A stretch of 64,000 nt of DNA from Fibrella forsythiae. GTDB lineage: Bacteria > Bacteroidota > Bacteroidia > Cytophagales > Spirosomataceae. The notes below the pieces were generated by a model, which ran no database searches, was not told the DNA's origin, and was given only the letters and a program-made list of their open reading frames with translations. Positions 37,601 through 46,109 of the stretch are shown one piece after another; positions within the stretch are counted from its first letter, which is position 1, and each line of letters starts with the position of its first letter. Where the stretch lies: contig NZ_JAFMYW010000005.1 of assembly GCF_017353175.1 (NCBI RefSeq), forward strand, positions 186,001 to 250,000. The letters are read 5' to 3'. A program made the translations under genes and the position numbers.

Positions 37601-38000
37601 GGCTTTACCAACCATCCAGGGCGACGAGCTTCAACTCACCCAGCTCTTTCAAAACTTAATCAGTAACGCTCTCAAGTTTCGTCGCCCATCGGTGATACCC
37701 CAGATACGGATAAGCGCCCAAACGTTAAACGTGAGTGAGTTACCCGATACCGTCAAGCCGGTGCAGGCAACTTCAAGTTACTACCGGATTGAGGTGGCCG
37801 ACAACGGCGTAGGCTTTGATGAAAAATACAAAGATCGCATCTTTGAGGTTTTTCAGCGGCTCCATGGCAAAAATGAATTTGCAGGGACGGGCATTGGCCT
37901 GGCCATTTGTGAACGGGTCGTAGCCAATCATGGCGGGGCAATTACGGCCCAGAGCCAGCCGGGTCTGGGAGCTACCTTCAGTGTATACTTGCCCGTCTAA
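34689..38000 (+). CDS. Large PAS/GAF sensor histidine kinase
   Basis: About 1103 residues from the ATG at 34689 (MHFFDSNALRILN); an ATG at 34653 is possible. Order: PAS (1-150), GAF (about 150-310, LRSLTDPAEIQYQAACALGE, with a lid like phytochrome-type GAFs but no chromophore Cys recognised), PAS (about 320-450), PAS (about 455-580, WNQRWREFVGQTQEEALGRD), PAS (about 585-720), PAS (about 730-850), coiled coil, HisKA with KFAYVASHDLQEPLRK, HATPase (NLISNALKF, DNGVGF, GTGIGLAICERVVANHGG). No receiver domain. Its C-terminal 280 residues closely resemble the kinase at 29650, suggesting local duplication or a large family in this genome. It probably senses intracellular small molecules or redox state; the partner is unknown. 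Confidence 0.93.
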   Translation: MHFFDSNALRILNAIPGNRLILLPDAPTFTIVAVTDDYLKVTHTQRETLLGKGVFEAFFDNAQNQQRAEGVNLEASLRQVLHAKRLHEAADLRYDLINPQTGQLDIKIWKLFNQPVLDPAGEVSYIIHSVDDITEIVQLREAAQLAVQPQQTFLLSLSDRLRSLTDPAEIQYQAACALGEYTGANRVGYAEDLLDGQTIEVTRNYTKGVPGLEGRYRYEEYGTELMGQLKDGHTVIRSDITQDPTLTEAEKIAHARLQLGATLNKPLIKAGQLVSVLFVHFEGPHAFTEHELSLLDETAERTWEAVSRARAEEALRSSEARARSIVAQSPAATLVLRGDDFIIDQINPPMLAFIGRGEEVIGQPFLAVLPELDGQYAWQQVQRVYQDGIDFDLPEVLVPHVRNGVLQDFYYNVAYRPLQEGGQITGMIQVAIDVTQQVVNRTKLEESEARFRTLAEQAPIFVFESDVDATVVYWNQRWREFVGQTQEEALGRDGWPKVMHPDDYNRLLTTYIWATTAKESYEIDVRVRRWDGVYRTVLFTGKPRYTAEGSFNGYIGNGIDISTQVENQLAIAESETKLRAILDNARAAIGVYVGPDMIIENHNQVFIDILGKGPGIAGKPLREVLPELETEGQPFLAILDEVYTTGIAYTTSGTLVKIFRRGELTNNYYNFSYTPVFDPAGNPYEIVVVAIDVTEQIRVRHALEEKEATLQGAIGLADMGTWEVDMHSGLTTYSERLKELFEFSQDSIGQDQLYNSILEVDRTRLIEAVSRAATPELGGMLDEEYTVITQRTGRHRIVRAQAQMYFDEAGRPQKMVGSMRDVTQERQTQAALEELVEQRTGELATANEELAANNEEVEEANRLLARSNDNLQKFAYVASHDLQEPLRKIQAFGDLLKSSYSTSSGEELIYLERMQSAASRMSKLIRDLLDFSRLATQRDTSSTVSLQNVMEQVLTTLELVIAETAAEVTVAALPTIQGDELQLTQLFQNLISNALKFRRPSVIPQIRISAQTLNVSELPDTVKPVQATSSYYRIEVADNGVGFDEKYKDRIFEVFQRLHGKNEFAGTGIGLAICERVVANHGGAITAQSQPGLGATFSVYLPV

Positions 38001-38120
38001 GCATTGTTTAGTGTGGTTGATGCAGGATCAAAGCAAGTCCTGATTTGACCAGTAACTACCCATCTACGTATTCTCAAATAAGGCTCATTCGTGAGACAAA
38101 AGGATCTCTCTGGTTTCACT

Positions 38121-38969
38121 TTATCTAGACTTACTGGGAATGCGATTAGCTAGATTTAATAAATTAAGCGCCATGAGATAGGGCATGATGAAAGGGAAAG
38201 CAGGGATGGACACTAAATAAGTGGCAATCACAATTGGTTCAAAAGAAGATGATGGGAGTACGCTTAGTAAAGAGCCGACTAGACTGAAAAGCACATAGAA
38301 CCGACAAGCCTTGGACTTAAACCAGCTTGCTGCTTGCAGAGCTAACCCAAAAGCAGCTGTAGCTAAATATAATAGGGCTACCTCCACTCCGCTAATCCAA
38401 CTAAAAAGCGCACGTACGGACAAGTACCAATCGGGTCTTTTCGCGATTGAAGCGGCCGAAAAATTAGTGAACGATTCGCCTAAAAAGCTACCCCAATAGG
38501 CCATATTGGCAATAAATAAAGGCAGAGCGATGCCCAACGCTAGTACACCAAGTAACCAATATTGTTTCTCACCGCTTTGGCGGAGTTTGTTAGCCAGCAA
38601 GGTCAACCCAGCGGTAATCAGAATCCCCCCCGCTATCAATAGTGCATAGCGGATTTGTTGTTCGCTCGCCGTGTTCACCCATTCGGGTATGGAAGTAGGC
38701 GGCGGCCCCATGCCCGCGAAAACGGTAAAGCCGATCCAGGGCGTTATCACCAGCAGCGCAATGCTACCGAGTTGCCTTTGGTCAGGATCGGGATTGGTGA
38801 AGCAATTCTTTCCCATGACCCAGATAGCGATTGCCATCAGGGCAACATTGGCTAGCCAGATGGGTAGATAAAGTTGGGGTTTACTGTGTCCAAGGCCAAG
38901 GGCTATGGCAGCGGCTAAGAAGGGCACAAGGGTAAGGTATAAGCGGCTAAGGACTTGGCGGTTGGTCAT
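38121..38969 (-). CDS. Polytopic membrane protein of unknown function
   Basis: About 282 residues from the ATG at 38969 (MTNRQVLSRLYLTLVPFLAA); a longer frame to 39062 adds 31 mostly polar residues and may be real. Around seven hydrophobic segments are visible, spaced evenly (LYLPIWLANVALMAIAIWVM, LGSIALLVITPWIGFTVFAG, YALLIAGGILITAGLTLLAN and so on), with the loop motif GPPPTSIPEW after the third. No transporter signature is visible to me. It is between the large kinase and a small unknown gene. Confidence 0.7.
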   Translation of the reverse strand: MTNRQVLSRLYLTLVPFLAAAIALGLGHSKPQLYLPIWLANVALMAIAIWVMGKNCFTNPDPDQRQLGSIALLVITPWIGFTVFAGMGPPPTSIPEWVNTASEQQIRYALLIAGGILITAGLTLLANKLRQSGEKQYWLLGVLALGIALPLFIANMAYWGSFLGESFTNFSAASIAKRPDWYLSVRALFSWISGVEVALLYLATAAFGLALQAASWFKSKACRFYVLFSLVGSLLSVLPSSSFEPIVIATYLVSIPAFPFIMPYLMALNLLNLANRIPSKSR

Positions 38970-39221
38970 AACGAATTGAGGTGGCAAATCGGTCTCCCCC
39001 GATTGGAGTAACGACAAAGCATCGTTTTCGCACAATGTCAGCAGATACTTTAGGCTGGTCAATGTCGGTAAGAATTGTATTCATTGCATTAAATAATTAC
39101 AAGTGATTTTAAAAGGCAGATAGAAGAATCGAATCCAGCCATAGAGTGAGCTTCTGATTCGGCCACATCTGAAAAACCAAACCGCGATCTAGTTCAGGTT
39201 TTTAGATATATCGAATTACCG

Positions 39222-39563
39222 TCAAGCTTTTCTGAAAATGTTAGCTGGTCTGGTTGCTTGCTCGGTAGATTGAGACTCAATTTTCTGGATTGTAAAAGGA
39301 GACGAATACAACAGGGTGAGGTCTTTGAACTCAGCAGGTGTCATACGAAGCAAGTCAGCTAGCTCCCGATCAGAATAATTAGGTTTCGTTTTATGAGGGA
39401 TTAACAGCTGCTGCCACAGATAGGGAGTTTCGGGCTTAAGCCCACACAATGGCTCTTTCTTTTCGTAGCCCAATTTACTGAGTTGAACGTTCAGCGACGT
39501 GTATCGTGACTTCACGATTACATTAGTGTCGTAAGCTCTCCGCACAATGGCTGCCATAGACAC
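39222..39563 (-). CDS. Small hypothetical protein, possibly a gene remnant
   Basis: Up to 113 residues. The N-terminus is weak and the start is uncertain. The segment KPETPYLWQQLLIPHKTKPN, then YSDRELADLLRMTPAEFKDL looks like the end of a larger regulatory or DNA-binding protein, with a helix pair reminiscent of a helix-turn-helix. No matching upstream half is present. Either a short gene or the 3' remnant of one; codon quality is moderate. Confidence 0.35.
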   Translation of the reverse strand: MSMAAIVRRAYDTNVIVKSRYTSLNVQLSKLGYEKKEPLCGLKPETPYLWQQLLIPHKTKPNYSDRELADLLRMTPAEFKDLTLLYSSPFTIQKIESQSTEQATRPANIFRKA

Positions 39564-39578
39564 CCTTCATGTGATTTG

Positions 39579-39629
39579 TACCTCGGCTGTTGATTGTATC
39601 TCTACCAGGTACAATCAACAGCCGAGGTA
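39579..39629. repeat. Perfect 20-bp inverted repeat
   Basis: Arms TACCTCGGCTGTTGATTGTA (39579-39598) and its exact complement (39610-39629) with an 11-base loop, in the 170-base spacer between the 39222 gene and msrA. No T-run follows, and it is not heptad-built. Function unknown. Confidence 0.8.
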
Positions 39630-39684
39630 TAAATAGAGGCAAAATCAACATATAACGGATACCAAATAAATACTGACTGGTCAA

Positions 39685-39712
39685 TAAAAAAGCCCCATCA
39701 GGGGCCATTTTA
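39685..39712 (-). terminator. Rho-independent terminator of msrA
   Basis: On the minus strand, GGCCCCTGATGGGGC forms a short GC stem followed by T6. It starts about 20 bases after the msrA stop codon (39734). Confidence 0.75.
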
Positions 39713-39733
39713 AGCGTTTTGCTAGTTGTTCGC

Positions 39734-40435
39734 TCAATGAACACTATCGGCTTTCAATTTCTCTTTAAATACTTTACGGAATTTATCCAGTTTGGGCGCG
39801 ATCACGAAGGCGCAATAACCTTGTTCCGGGTTCTGAGCGAAGTAATTCTGATGGTACGCTTCGGCCTCGTAGAAAGTAGTAGCCGGGCTGATTTCCGTAA
39901 CGATGGCCTTGCCGTATGCACCCGACTTGTCGAGCTCGGCCTTAGCCGTTTCGGCCAACCGTTTTTGCTCGTCGTTATGGTAAAAAATCACCGACCGGTA
40001 CTGCGTGCCCACATCAGCACCCTGCCGGTTCAGGCTGGTTGGATCGTGGCTGCGGAAAAACGCTTCGAGCAATTCAGCGTAGGTTACTTTGCTGGGGTCG
40101 TACGTTACCTCTACGCATTCGGCATGGCCCGTAGTTCCTTCGCACACCTGCTTATAGGTAGGGTTTTTTACCTGGCCGCCTTCGTAGCCAGATACAGCCG
40201 ACTGAACGCCGTCGAGCGTTTCAAACATGGCTTCTGTGCACCAGAAACAACCCGTTCCAAACGTCGCTTTTTCAAATTGGGCGGTTGATGCTGTTGATTG
40301 AGAATTCATTTGTTGTTGTTTTACAGATGTAGCCGACTGAGCAACCGCGCCGGTTATCGTTGTTCCAAATCCGAAGACTGTAAGCCAGGTAGTACAAAAT
40401 AGACTAAGTTGAGTCCCGATTTGAGAGATAACCAT
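39734..40435 (-). CDS. msrA: Peptide-methionine (S)-S-oxide reductase, likely exported
   Basis: About 233 residues from the ATG at 40435. It reduces methionine-S-sulfoxide in oxidised proteins back to methionine. The catalytic motif is ATFGTGCFWCTEAMFE (catalytic Cys63). The family sequence follows (GYEGG.VKNPTYKQVCEGTT, GHAECVEVTYDPSKVTYAEL, FFRSHDPTSLNRQGADVGTQ) and the end is close to the usual length. The 50 residues before the domain look like a signal peptide plus linker (VISQIGTQLSLFCTTWLTVF, TTITGAVAQS), suggesting a periplasmic enzyme. The ATG at 40309 would give a cytosolic form. No resolving-Cys C-terminal extension is obvious. It is divergent from PPK2. Confidence 0.92.
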   Translation of the reverse strand: MVISQIGTQLSLFCTTWLTVFGFGTTITGAVAQSATSVKQQQMNSQSTASTAQFEKATFGTGCFWCTEAMFETLDGVQSAVSGYEGGQVKNPTYKQVCEGTTGHAECVEVTYDPSKVTYAELLEAFFRSHDPTSLNRQGADVGTQYRSVIFYHNDEQKRLAETAKAELDKSGAYGKAIVTEISPATTFYEAEAYHQNYFAQNPEQGYCAFVIAPKLDKFRKVFKEKLKADSVH

Positions 40436-40673
40436 TTGGGCTGTTTTACGGTTAGATTGCCTACTGATAGAACAGGAGTAGGTACGTATAAGTTTGCCAG
40501 CCCGATGGTACGTAGTGATGGATAAACACGTGAGCACGCGGATGCCGCAACACCTTCAACCCTGTTTAGAACTCCGGAAGCCGCACAGATCGTTTTAACG
40601 CCCGCCAATCCGCACACCCAATTAGTGGCGCACTGTAGCAACCGTGCACCATCAGCCCCTTAAACCATGCATA

Positions 40674-41546
40674 ATGAGTAAAATTGATGCCTTCCGTTAC
40701 GACGGGTCTACCAAGTTCTCTGCTAAAAAAGCCGATACAAAAATCAAGGACTGGTACAGTGATGATGCCGATTACGAAACTCAGCTTCGTGAACAGGCCG
40801 CCCAGATAGATGCGTTGCAAACCCAGATGTATGCCCACAATCGATACGGTATTCTAGCCATTTTTCAGGCAATGGACGCCGCCGGTAAAGACGGCACTAT
40901 TCAGCACGTATTTACCGGTACCAACCCAATGGGACTACGGGTATACTCGTTTAAACGCCCCACCGAGCAGGAGCTGGACCATGACTGGCTTTGGCGAACG
41001 TACGTGAACCTGCCCGAACGGGGGACCATCGGTATCTTCAACCGATCGTATTACGAAGAAGTACTGGTTGTGAAAGTCCATCCCGAGATTCTAACCAAGA
41101 ACCAGCGTATTCCTGCTGATTTGACCGAAGACCTCGACAAGGTCTGGAAACACCGGTACGCCGCCATTGTTGATATGGAGAAGCACCTGGCCCGCAATGG
41201 TTTCCTGACAATCAAATTCTTCCTGAACGTGTCGAAGAAAGAGCAGGCCGACCGGTTGATTGCCCGCATTGAAGACCCTGAAAAGAACTGGAAGTTTGAA
41301 GAGCAGGATGTGGCCGAACGCGAATTCTGGGACGATTACCAGGACGCATTTGAGGAGGCGATCAACGAAACGGCTACCAAAAATTCGCCCTGGTACGTGA
41401 TTCCCGCCGACGACAAGAAGAACATGCGCCTGATTGTGGGCCGTATCCTGATCGATGAGATGGAGAAGCTGCCCATCAGCGAAGCTAAACCCGACGAAGC
41501 CCGGTTCCAGGAATTACAGAAGCTGATTCCAAAGTTGAAGGCATGA
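40674..41546 (+). CDS. Polyphosphate kinase 2 family protein (copy 1)
   Basis: 290 residues from the ATG at 40674 (MSKIDAFRYDG). Short one-domain PPK2 that phosphorylates nucleotides from polyphosphate. Walker A is FQAMDAAGKDGT (64-75), with the ERGTIGIFNRSYYEEVLVVK block (Walker B and lid region) and the lid-helix KEQADRLIARIEDPEKNWKF. The C-terminus (WYVIPADDKKNMRLIVGRIL) matches the family. The class (AMP- versus ADP-phosphorylating) is not certain; similar Cytophaga proteins are class III. It stops three bases before the convergent histidine kinase gene. A paralog lies at 44850. Confidence 0.93.
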   Translation: MSKIDAFRYDGSTKFSAKKADTKIKDWYSDDADYETQLREQAAQIDALQTQMYAHNRYGILAIFQAMDAAGKDGTIQHVFTGTNPMGLRVYSFKRPTEQELDHDWLWRTYVNLPERGTIGIFNRSYYEEVLVVKVHPEILTKNQRIPADLTEDLDKVWKHRYAAIVDMEKHLARNGFLTIKFFLNVSKKEQADRLIARIEDPEKNWKFEEQDVAEREFWDDYQDAFEEAINETATKNSPWYVIPADDKKNMRLIVGRILIDEMEKLPISEAKPDEARFQELQKLIPKLKA

Positions 41547-41549
41547 ACC

Positions 41550-43019
41550 CTACTTTAAACGAATGGGCAGGGTGACGCTGAACTCGGCGCCCTGGCCGGG
41601 TTGACTTTGCACACAGAGGGTACCGCCATACCCCTTCGTAATGATGTCGTAGCTCAGGCTAAGCCCCAGTCCGGTGCCGCTGCCGGTGGGTTTGGTGGTG
41701 AAAAACGGCTGAAATATTTTAGCCTGAATGGCGCTGTCAATGCCCGTTCCGTTGTCGCCCACCCGAATCTCAACACGGTCGGTGAGTTGCTGTGTTTTCA
41801 CCCAGATTTCGGGCCGGAACGTACCTGGTTCGTTGCGCTGTCGTTGCAAAACGGCATAAAAGGCGTTATTGATCAGGTTAAGTAGTACCCGGCCAATATC
41901 CTGCGGTATCACATTGAGCGGTATCAGATCGGGGTCTAGCTCTGTCCGGTAACCTGGTGGTGGCAAATGGGCCTCTATTTTAAGGGCACCATAGCTTAAT
42001 TGTAGGTAGTCGGCACAGAGCGTATTCAGGTTAGTTGGTTCACGGTCGCCGGTGCTGGTTCGGGAGTGTTCGAGCATACTACGGACGATAGCCGCTGCTC
42101 GCTTGCCGTGCTCGCTTATTTTACCAATGTTCTGCTGCAGGTCGGTCAGCAGGTCGGCTTCCAGGTTGGCGTCACGGTTAGCTCCTTTATCGTGTTCATC
42201 GGCCAGCTCGCCCGAGAGCTCGGCGAAGTTATTGACGAAGTTGAGCGGGTTCTGAATCTCATGCGCAACCCCCGCCGTTAGCTCGCCCAGACTGGCCAGC
42301 TTCTCGCGCTGAACAAGCTGTGCCTGCGCTGCGTGCAGATCGGCAAGCGAGGCCTGTAGCTGCTCGTTCTGCCTGTTTAGCTGCTTCTCCTGCCGACTGT
42401 TCTCTACCCTGAAATAGTACACAACGGCGAATAACCCGGCAAAGAAGAGGACGATGTTCGCATTATACACGTCGCGCATCTCGGGAATATACAGAAAGGG
42501 CGGAATTACGGTGATGGCGTAACGAACTGCGAAAAAGGCGGCCACATTCACCCAGAAGAGCATGAAAAGCTTCCAGAAGTTCCGGAAGAAGATCATGCCC
42601 ATCAACGAATAAATGATCAGTGTGTACTCGCTACCGTCGTGTTTCTTGGCAATGGGTACAAACGAATAAAAAGCGGTTCCCGTCAGAATATAGTAGTATG
42701 CCGCTGCATTATACAGCCTGAAGTGGTTGAGAATCAGTACACCAAACTGGGTAACAAAAATAAGGACACATAAGGTAGTGGTTACCCAGTCGGGCGAGCC
42801 TAAGCTGACCAGGATGTACACGCTAAACAGGATAATGGAAAAGCAGGCGATACCATTCAGCAACCGAACCCGTTTGCGCTCCCAACTACTAAGCCCATCG
42901 TGAGTACCTATACTGATTATACGCTCCCAGACGGGCAAAAAAGCGGCCACCGGTCGGTACCATATCGGTTGCTTACCGGCGGTCGATGCTAGTTTACTGC
43001 CTGGATCGGGTGACTTCAT
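41550..43019 (-). CDS. Membrane sensor histidine kinase
   Basis: 489 residues from the ATG at 43019, which overlaps the stop of the oxidase gene by four bases (ATGA), so the two are coupled. About six membrane helices span roughly 55-210 (LLNGIACFSIILFSVYILVS onward) with small loops, a coiled-coil linker (SRQEKQLNRQNEQLQASLAD), HisKA with LGELTAGVAHEIQNPLNFVN, and HATPase (LLNLINNAFYAV; DNGTGI; GTGLGLSLSYDIITKGYGG). No receiver domain or regulator gene is nearby. It sits between the two PPK2 genes. Confidence 0.93.
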   Translation of the reverse strand: MKSPDPGSKLASTAGKQPIWYRPVAAFLPVWERIISIGTHDGLSSWERKRVRLLNGIACFSIILFSVYILVSLGSPDWVTTTLCVLIFVTQFGVLILNHFRLYNAAAYYYILTGTAFYSFVPIAKKHDGSEYTLIIYSLMGMIFFRNFWKLFMLFWVNVAAFFAVRYAITVIPPFLYIPEMRDVYNANIVLFFAGLFAVVYYFRVENSRQEKQLNRQNEQLQASLADLHAAQAQLVQREKLASLGELTAGVAHEIQNPLNFVNNFAELSGELADEHDKGANRDANLEADLLTDLQQNIGKISEHGKRAAAIVRSMLEHSRTSTGDREPTNLNTLCADYLQLSYGALKIEAHLPPPGYRTELDPDLIPLNVIPQDIGRVLLNLINNAFYAVLQRQRNEPGTFRPEIWVKTQQLTDRVEIRVGDNGTGIDSAIQAKIFQPFFTTKPTGSGTGLGLSLSYDIITKGYGGTLCVQSQPGQGAEFSVTLPIRLK

Positions 43020-44590
43020 AACGCCAGGTGCGTTTTCCAATAGGGTGTTACAAACAGGTTGTGTGGGTCCATCTGTTGCCGTAATTCCATGAACTGATTC
43101 CACTTTGGATACTGGCTGCGCAGGTACGTTGTTCCTTGCGGGCCGTTCGGATCGGGCAGGTATTTGCCCCAGTGGGGCCGGAAATCGAAGCCGGCAGCTG
43201 GAAGCGCTTTCCAGAAGCGGTCGTAATAAAGTCTGGGGTTTTCTTCATTCAGCCCAAACCAGAAGATGTCGATTCTGAATACGTCCCGTTTATAGGCCGG
43301 ACTGAGCCAGAAATCGCTGGCCTTGGCGGCGTAGAGTTCGCAGGAGAAGATGCCGGCGTTTTCGGGATCTTCGTAAAACGTTTTCAGGAAGTTCATGGCC
43401 GCCTGTGTTTGGTCGAGCGGAATCCAGAGTTCGGTGAACCAGACCGGAAACAGCGTATCGCTCATCTGATTGTCCATTGGTAAACCATTCCACCAGGTAT
43501 CCTGAAAGGGTTGGTCCTCCTGGTCGCTGACAAAGAATTTCAGAATGAAACGCAGCATATCGTCCTGCAGCGATTCAAGCCAGTCGACCAGTTCTTTGTA
43601 CGTAGGATTCTTAGGGCCGAAGATTTTTCGAAGGATGAACTCGATCCCGTGCGGTAACCTGTCAACCAGCTCGAATAGCTTGCCCGCCAGCCATTGGACC
43701 TGTGCATCTTTTAAGCCCGGTATAGGCGTTACTTCCACGTATGGTTTTGGTACAAACGACTGCCAGTCAGACGCATCGGTGCGGCTGGCCTGCCAGATCA
43801 CCATCTGCTGCTCGGCGGCCTGCGGCCACCACATGAGGCGGGTGTAATCGGTGCTTTCAAGAAACTGCTTCAAACTCGGTTTATGGAGTTCGCCATTACC
43901 CGGCCCGAACAGATCAACTAGCGCGCAGTTTTCCTGCGGGAATGTCTGCTCGCTACCGCTGATGTTAAAGGCCGGAATGCACTGATACGTTGCTTCGACC
44001 ACGATGCCCATCAGCCCCATACTGGCAAAGGCCGCCCCGAAGAAAACATCATCCGGGTTGTTGTCGGCGGGGCGTTCGAAAAGACGGTCAGCTACGTCGG
44101 TTTCGTTATAATACACCACCCGAACGCTACGGAGGGCATCTTCGAAGGCAAATTTCGTGGAGCCGCCCGACGAGCCGGTGGCCATAAACCCGCCAATAGT
44201 CTGGTGGGTAATGCCGCCCAGGTCAGGCAGCGCCCAGCCGGGGGGCGACTGGCGATAGCCCCTGTCATCGAGCGGGTCGAGTTGGTAACAGAGCGAATTC
44301 TGGGTGGTCGAAATCTGCGTTGGGTCCATGGGGTCGAGGCCCAGGTGGCAACCAGCCTGCACCGTTACCAGACCCGTAGCTTTATCGAGCGAAACGGCAT
44401 TCAGGTGTGACAGCATCATGTGCAGGCAACTTGAATCGGCCGCCGTTTGGTCGGTGAGCGGAAACGAGTGCCCGGAGCCGCGAACCGACACGGTCTGATT
44501 GGCTTGTTTGGCTTGCCGAAGCAGCTGTTTTATGTCGTCGACGGAATGGGGCAGGTAGAATAAGGTGCCGTTGATCGCTTGCGTTTGCAT
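43016..44590 (-). CDS. FAD-dependent sugar-lactone/aldono-lactone oxidase (ALO family)
   Basis: 524 residues from the ATG at 44590 (MQTQAINGTLFYLP); the longer in-frame start adds 19 residues. PCMH-type FAD domain, with TVSVRGSGHSFPLTD (FAD-pyrophosphate loop) and DLGGITHQTIGGFMATGSSG, then the aldonolactone-oxidase C-terminal domain ending with RPHWGKYLP, the hallmark of L-gulono- and D-arabinono-lactone oxidases. It may act on sugar alcohols or lactones. No signal peptide. It is the first gene of a two-gene operon with the histidine kinase that follows (ATGA overlap). The link between the two functions is not obvious. Confidence 0.88.
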   Translation of the reverse strand: MQTQAINGTLFYLPHSVDDIKQLLRQAKQANQTVSVRGSGHSFPLTDQTAADSSCLHMMLSHLNAVSLDKATGLVTVQAGCHLGLDPMDPTQISTTQNSLCYQLDPLDDRGYRQSPPGWALPDLGGITHQTIGGFMATGSSGGSTKFAFEDALRSVRVVYYNETDVADRLFERPADNNPDDVFFGAAFASMGLMGIVVEATYQCIPAFNISGSEQTFPQENCALVDLFGPGNGELHKPSLKQFLESTDYTRLMWWPQAAEQQMVIWQASRTDASDWQSFVPKPYVEVTPIPGLKDAQVQWLAGKLFELVDRLPHGIEFILRKIFGPKNPTYKELVDWLESLQDDMLRFILKFFVSDQEDQPFQDTWWNGLPMDNQMSDTLFPVWFTELWIPLDQTQAAMNFLKTFYEDPENAGIFSCELYAAKASDFWLSPAYKRDVFRIDIFWFGLNEENPRLYYDRFWKALPAAGFDFRPHWGKYLPDPNGPQGTTYLRSQYPKWNQFMELRQQMDPHNLFVTPYWKTHLAL

Positions 44591-44849
44591 AAGGGTTGAA
44601 CCGGGAGAAGGAGTGTCTAAATATAACCATAATTGTGAGATGGGCAATGTCAGGTTTCCGTGCTTCTAAATTCTGTTTACCAAAGGCTCAGGCGGCTGAC
44701 TGCCAGGAATATATAGGCTGGTTGTACAGACGGCAGTGCCTTTACGTGAGAGAGCTGGCTTGGAAACAAATCAGCCTGTGGTTGGTTGAACACCCTGTGG
44801 CACACTGGCGTAGCTCATTTTGCTGTTGCCCGGTGCACATACTCGACAC

Positions 44850-45725
44850 ATGAAAAAATTCACGCCAGGTACGTTCCGGTTCGATGGCCGGAAACCGTAT
44901 TCAGCCAGCGAAACGCCAACGTTTGTTTCCCCGTTATATATTGACGAAGCCGATCGCGCCCGCCAGCTCGATGAGCTCAGCGAACGAATGGATCAGGCCC
45001 AGAACCAGATGCACGCGCACGAGAAGTACGGGTTGGTCGTTTTGTTTCAGGCCATGGATGCGGCCGGTAAAGACAGCAGTATCCGGCACGTATTCAAGGG
45101 TGTGAATCCGTCGCGGTTCAAGATCGCCTCGTTCACGAAGCCCAGCAAGACGGATATGGCGCATGATTTTCTGTGGCGTTTCTGGCAGAAGCTACCCGAA
45201 CGAGGCACCATCGGCATTTTCAACCGGACCTATTACGAGGAAGTGCTGGCCCTGAAAGTGCACCCCGAACGGCTGGCAGACGGCAACGTACCTGACGAGT
45301 TTATTAACAAGCTGCCCCGCCTCTGGAAAGAACGGTATACAGACATTGCCCACTTCGAAGATTACCTGCACCGCAACGGCTTCCGGGTAGTAAAGTTCTA
45401 TCTGCACGTCTCGAAACAGGAACAGGGTAAGCGGCTGATCGCGCGGTTGAAAGACGATGAAAAACAGTGGAAACTCAGCGACAACGATCTGGTTGAGCGC
45501 GAAGAGTGGGGCGACTACATGACCGCCTACGAAGACGCCATCAATGCCACGGCTACTAAAACGGCTCCCTGGTACGTGATTCCCAGCGACGACCGCGCCA
45601 ACCAGCAGCTCATCATCGCCCACATCATGACGGAAATTCTGGAATCACTACCCGTTACGTTTCCCGAAAAAGATGACAAAGAAGCCAAACGATTGATCAA
45701 GAAAATTGAGAAACAGGATGCGTAG
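44850..45725 (+). CDS. Polyphosphate kinase 2 family protein (copy 2)
   Basis: 291 residues from the ATG at 44850 (MKKFTPGTFRFDG). Same architecture as the copy at 40674 with moderate divergence: Walker A FQAMDAAGKDSS (66-77), LPERGTIGIFNRTYYEEVLA, the lid-helix KQEQGKRLIARLKDDEKQWK, and the WYVIPSDDRANQQLIIAHIM C-terminus. The Walker A ends GKDSS instead of GKDGT. Divergence between copies may mark different nucleotide preferences (inference). It is divergent from the oxidase gene, with about 260 bases between start codons. Confidence 0.93.
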   Translation: MKKFTPGTFRFDGRKPYSASETPTFVSPLYIDEADRARQLDELSERMDQAQNQMHAHEKYGLVVLFQAMDAAGKDSSIRHVFKGVNPSRFKIASFTKPSKTDMAHDFLWRFWQKLPERGTIGIFNRTYYEEVLALKVHPERLADGNVPDEFINKLPRLWKERYTDIAHFEDYLHRNGFRVVKFYLHVSKQEQGKRLIARLKDDEKQWKLSDNDLVEREEWGDYMTAYEDAINATATKTAPWYVIPSDDRANQQLIIAHIMTEILESLPVTFPEKDDKEAKRLIKKIEKQDA

Positions 45726-45779
45726 GGACGGATAGCAGGCCATTAGGGCTACCTGTTTCTGAGTAGCTAGCAGGTTGGT

Positions 45780-46043
45780 ATGTACCAGAAAATACTAACC
45801 GACCTGATCGTCTGGTTTAACGAAACAAGCTCATTTCCAACAGTGGGCTTACTAGATACCTACGACAGCGTTCGAATTAGCTTTGCCTGTAACCTGACCG
45901 ACGAATACAAGACGATAGGCAGGGTAGTCGTGTTCAGCGGCGAATACCACAAGGGGGTCAGCGGGCGTAGCAGCATTCGCAGGAGCCGAAGTCTACTTCT
46001 TGTTTTTGACGTCCATACGGGCAAACTAGTCAGCCCTGTGTAG
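45780..46043 (+). CDS. Small hypothetical protein
   Basis: 87 residues, start ATG at 45780, 54 bases after the PPK2 stop. Codon use is ordinary for the window. The sequence (KILTDLIVWFNETSSFPTVG, VVVFSGEYHKGVSGRSSIRR) has no motif I recognise. No signal or membrane segment. It could be the last gene of a PPK2 transcript or a chance frame. Confidence 0.4.
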   Translation: MYQKILTDLIVWFNETSSFPTVGLLDTYDSVRISFACNLTDEYKTIGRVVVFSGEYHKGVSGRSSIRRSRSLLLVFDVHTGKLVSPV

Positions 46044-46109
46044 TGCCGCTTTCGGTCGATTGTAAACACTGGGGTGAGCTGATCTTCTGTTACGGACAGT
46101 GACTTCGCG

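Noticed and set aside
39222-39563. Assigning a toxin-antitoxin or helix-turn-helix function
   Set aside because: Only a weak helix pattern is visible; not enough for a functional call.
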